Source of the DNA: Ignavibacteriales bacterium CG12_big_fil_rev_8_21_14_0_65_30_8
GTDB lineage: Bacteria > Bacteroidota > Ignavibacteria > Ignavibacteriales > Ignavibacteriaceae
Assembly: GCA_002783525.1 (NCBI GenBank)
Contig: PFGS01000155.1
Span: forward strand, 1-5,667
DNA length: 5,667 nucleotides
Direction: 5' to 3'
In this document: positions 4,602-5,667 of the stretch, one piece after another
How positions within the stretch are numbered: position 1 is the stretch's first letter
How the letters are laid out: each line of letters opens with the position of its first letter
Notes under the pieces: model-generated
Told to the model about the DNA's origin: nothing
Seen by the model: the letters and a program-made list of their open reading frames with translations, nothing else
Database searches by the model: none
Translations under genes and position numbers: made by a program

Positions 4602-5667
4602 ATGGAACAAAAAAAATTACAAAAAACTGTTGAAATAATTACAAGCAAAGAATTCAATTCAGAAAAAGAAATGCTGAAAGAAGTTCTAAACCAGATTGTT
4701 GATAATGAAAATGTTGACATTACCGGAGGAAGAATTTGGAAACTGGATAAAAATACTGAAGAATATAAATTACTTTATCAGGTAGGTAATGTAGATGAAA
4801 TTAAAAAAAATTTTAAGCTGAAAGTTTCTGAATATCCAATTTTTGATGTGATAAGTGAAAACAGAACAATACTCGGTGATGAAACAAATGAAATTTTAAA
4901 AGCAAAGGGGATTCTTAAATATTCAGCTTCAGGTGTTGGCTATAAAATAATGTTGAATAATAAAAAATATTATCAATACATATTTTCAATAAATAATGAA
5001 AATTTGAATGAACAAATAATGTTTAATCTAAGCATTATTGCCACAACATTAACAGCTAAGCTTAAACAACTACATACATCAAAAAAAGCTGATTTCTTTA
5101 GAGCCGGAATTGATAAAGCAAGAGAGATACAAAGGAGCATTCTTCCTGAACACGAATATCATTTCCACGATTACGAGCTCTTTGGTTTAACAAAACCTGC
5201 AGAAATAGTTGGCGGTGATTTTTTTGATTATCTTGAAGTAGGTGATGATAACGACAGACTTGGAGTTGCACTTGGTGATGCAGCAAGCAAAGGTGTTGGT
5301 GCTGCGGCTGAAGCTATGTATATATCCGGTGCATTGAGAATGGCGAGCAATTTTGAAATTAAAATTGCTCCTTTGATGCGCAGAATGAATAAACAAATAA
5401 ATAAAATTTTTGACGATGATAAGTTTGCAACATTTTTTTACGGAGAATTATCTACGGATAATTGTGGATTGTTCCTCTATTCAAGTGCAGGTCATAATCC
5501 TCCATTTTTCTTAAAGAAAAATTCCAGTGAAATTATTAAACTTATGCCAACCGGTCCGGTTTTTGGTCCTGTTCCAAATGCAAAATATAAAGTGGATAAT
5601 ATTAATTTTTCGGAAGGAGATATTCTTGTATTATATTCTGATGGAATTACCGACTCTTCAAACAAGG
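4602..5667 (+). CDS. GAF-like/PP2C (SpoIIE/RsbU-type) serine/threonine phosphatase, 3' end cut
   Basis: Proteins of this type dephosphorylate anti-sigma-factor antagonists (STAS proteins) in partner-switch pathways, usually in response to a signal sensed by the N-terminal domain. The visible 355 codons contain a GAF-like sensor (about 8-158, with GGRIWKLD at 42-49), a helical linker and the SpoIIE/PP2C domain. Its motifs are AREIQRSILP (173-182), EIVGGDFFDY (201-210), GDAASKGVGAA (225-235), FATFFYG (275-281), SAGHNPP (295-301), GPVFG (318-322) and LYSDGITDS (344-352). D206, D226 and D347 are the expected metal-binding aspartates. The second loop reads GDAASKG where many relatives have GDVSGKG. 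The N-terminal domain is assigned by pattern only. A few dozen residues of the catalytic domain lie beyond the window. An in-frame TAA at 4596-4598 prevents a longer start; no Shine-Dalgarno site stands at normal spacing (AGGGGA at 4577-4582 is 19 bases away). It probably shares a transcript with pyrE. The target protein is not in the window. Confidence 0.92.
   Translation, partial: MEQKKLQKTVEIITSKEFNSEKEMLKEVLNQIVDNENVDITGGRIWKLDKNTEEYKLLYQVGNVDEIKKNFKLKVSEYPIFDVISENRTILGDETNEILKAKGILKYSASGVGYKIMLNNKKYYQYIFSINNENLNEQIMFNLSIIATTLTAKLKQLHTSKKADFFRAGIDKAREIQRSILPEHEYHFHDYELFGLTKPAEIVGGDFFDYLEVGDDNDRLGVALGDAASKGVGAAAEAMYISGALRMASNFEIKIAPLMRRMNKQINKIFDDDKFATFFYGELSTDNCGLFLYSSAGHNPPFFLKKNSSEIIKLMPTGPVFGPVPNAKYKVDNINFSEGDILVLYSDGITDSSNK

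Noticed and set aside
4421..4720. 99-codon minus-strand reading frame across the pyrE end and phosphatase start
   Set aside because: Overlaps two well-supported genes on the opposite strand and has no motif; the Ser/Phe/Leu-rich translation is typical of antisense AT-rich coding DNA.
5098..5396. Two overlapping minus-strand reading frames inside the phosphatase gene
   Set aside because: Both run antisense to the conserved PP2C motifs and are explained by them.
1..5667. Mobile element, phage, defence system or CRISPR array
   Set aside because: No transposase, integrase, terminal repeats or repeat-spacer array; all coding space belongs to recognisable chromosomal genes with uniform base composition.

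Overview
The window is a low-GC bacterial chromosome segment with ordinary housekeeping and stress genes and no sign of a mobile element, CRISPR array, rRNA or tRNA. Codon use is AT-rich and uniform throughout. The gene content (flotillin-like FloA, ClpC, a Thermus-type orotate phosphoribosyltransferase, a GAF-like/PP2C phosphatase) and the mixture of good and poor Shine-Dalgarno sites fit a member of the Bacteroidota/Ignavibacteria/Chlorobi assemblage. That placement is an inference from gene style and is only moderately supported.

Layout. Positions 1-414 (minus strand) hold the first 138 codons of floA, cut by the window edge. Positions 415-816 are a 402-base, very AT-rich divergent intergenic region carrying the upstream signals of floA and clpC; it contains a nested inverted repeat and a candidate promoter but no convincing gene. 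Positions 817-3321 hold a complete clpC, closed by a strong intrinsic terminator at 3353-3381, so clpC appears to be a single-gene transcript at its 3' end. A second, tightly packed plus-strand group follows: pterin-4a-carbinolamine dehydratase (3411-3692), a small TPR protein (3693-4004, starting right after the preceding stop codon), pyrE (3991-4575, overlapping the TPR gene by 14 bases) and a GAF-like/PP2C (SpoIIE/RsbU-type) phosphatase (4602 to beyond the window end).

How the genes relate. floA and clpC are both linked to membrane organisation and protein quality control or stress in other bacteria, but they are divergently transcribed and a functional link is only a possibility. The downstream group is packed like an operon, yet its products (pterin recycling, a TPR scaffold, pyrimidine synthesis, stress or partner-switch signalling) do not form one known pathway; co-transcription probably reflects general growth control. 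I found no clear undescribed system. The points most worth a second look are the promoter-like hexamers overlapping the clpC terminator, the nested inverted repeat upstream of clpC, the divergent metal-loop sequence of the phosphatase, and a well-conserved pterin dehydratase with no visible hydroxylase partner.
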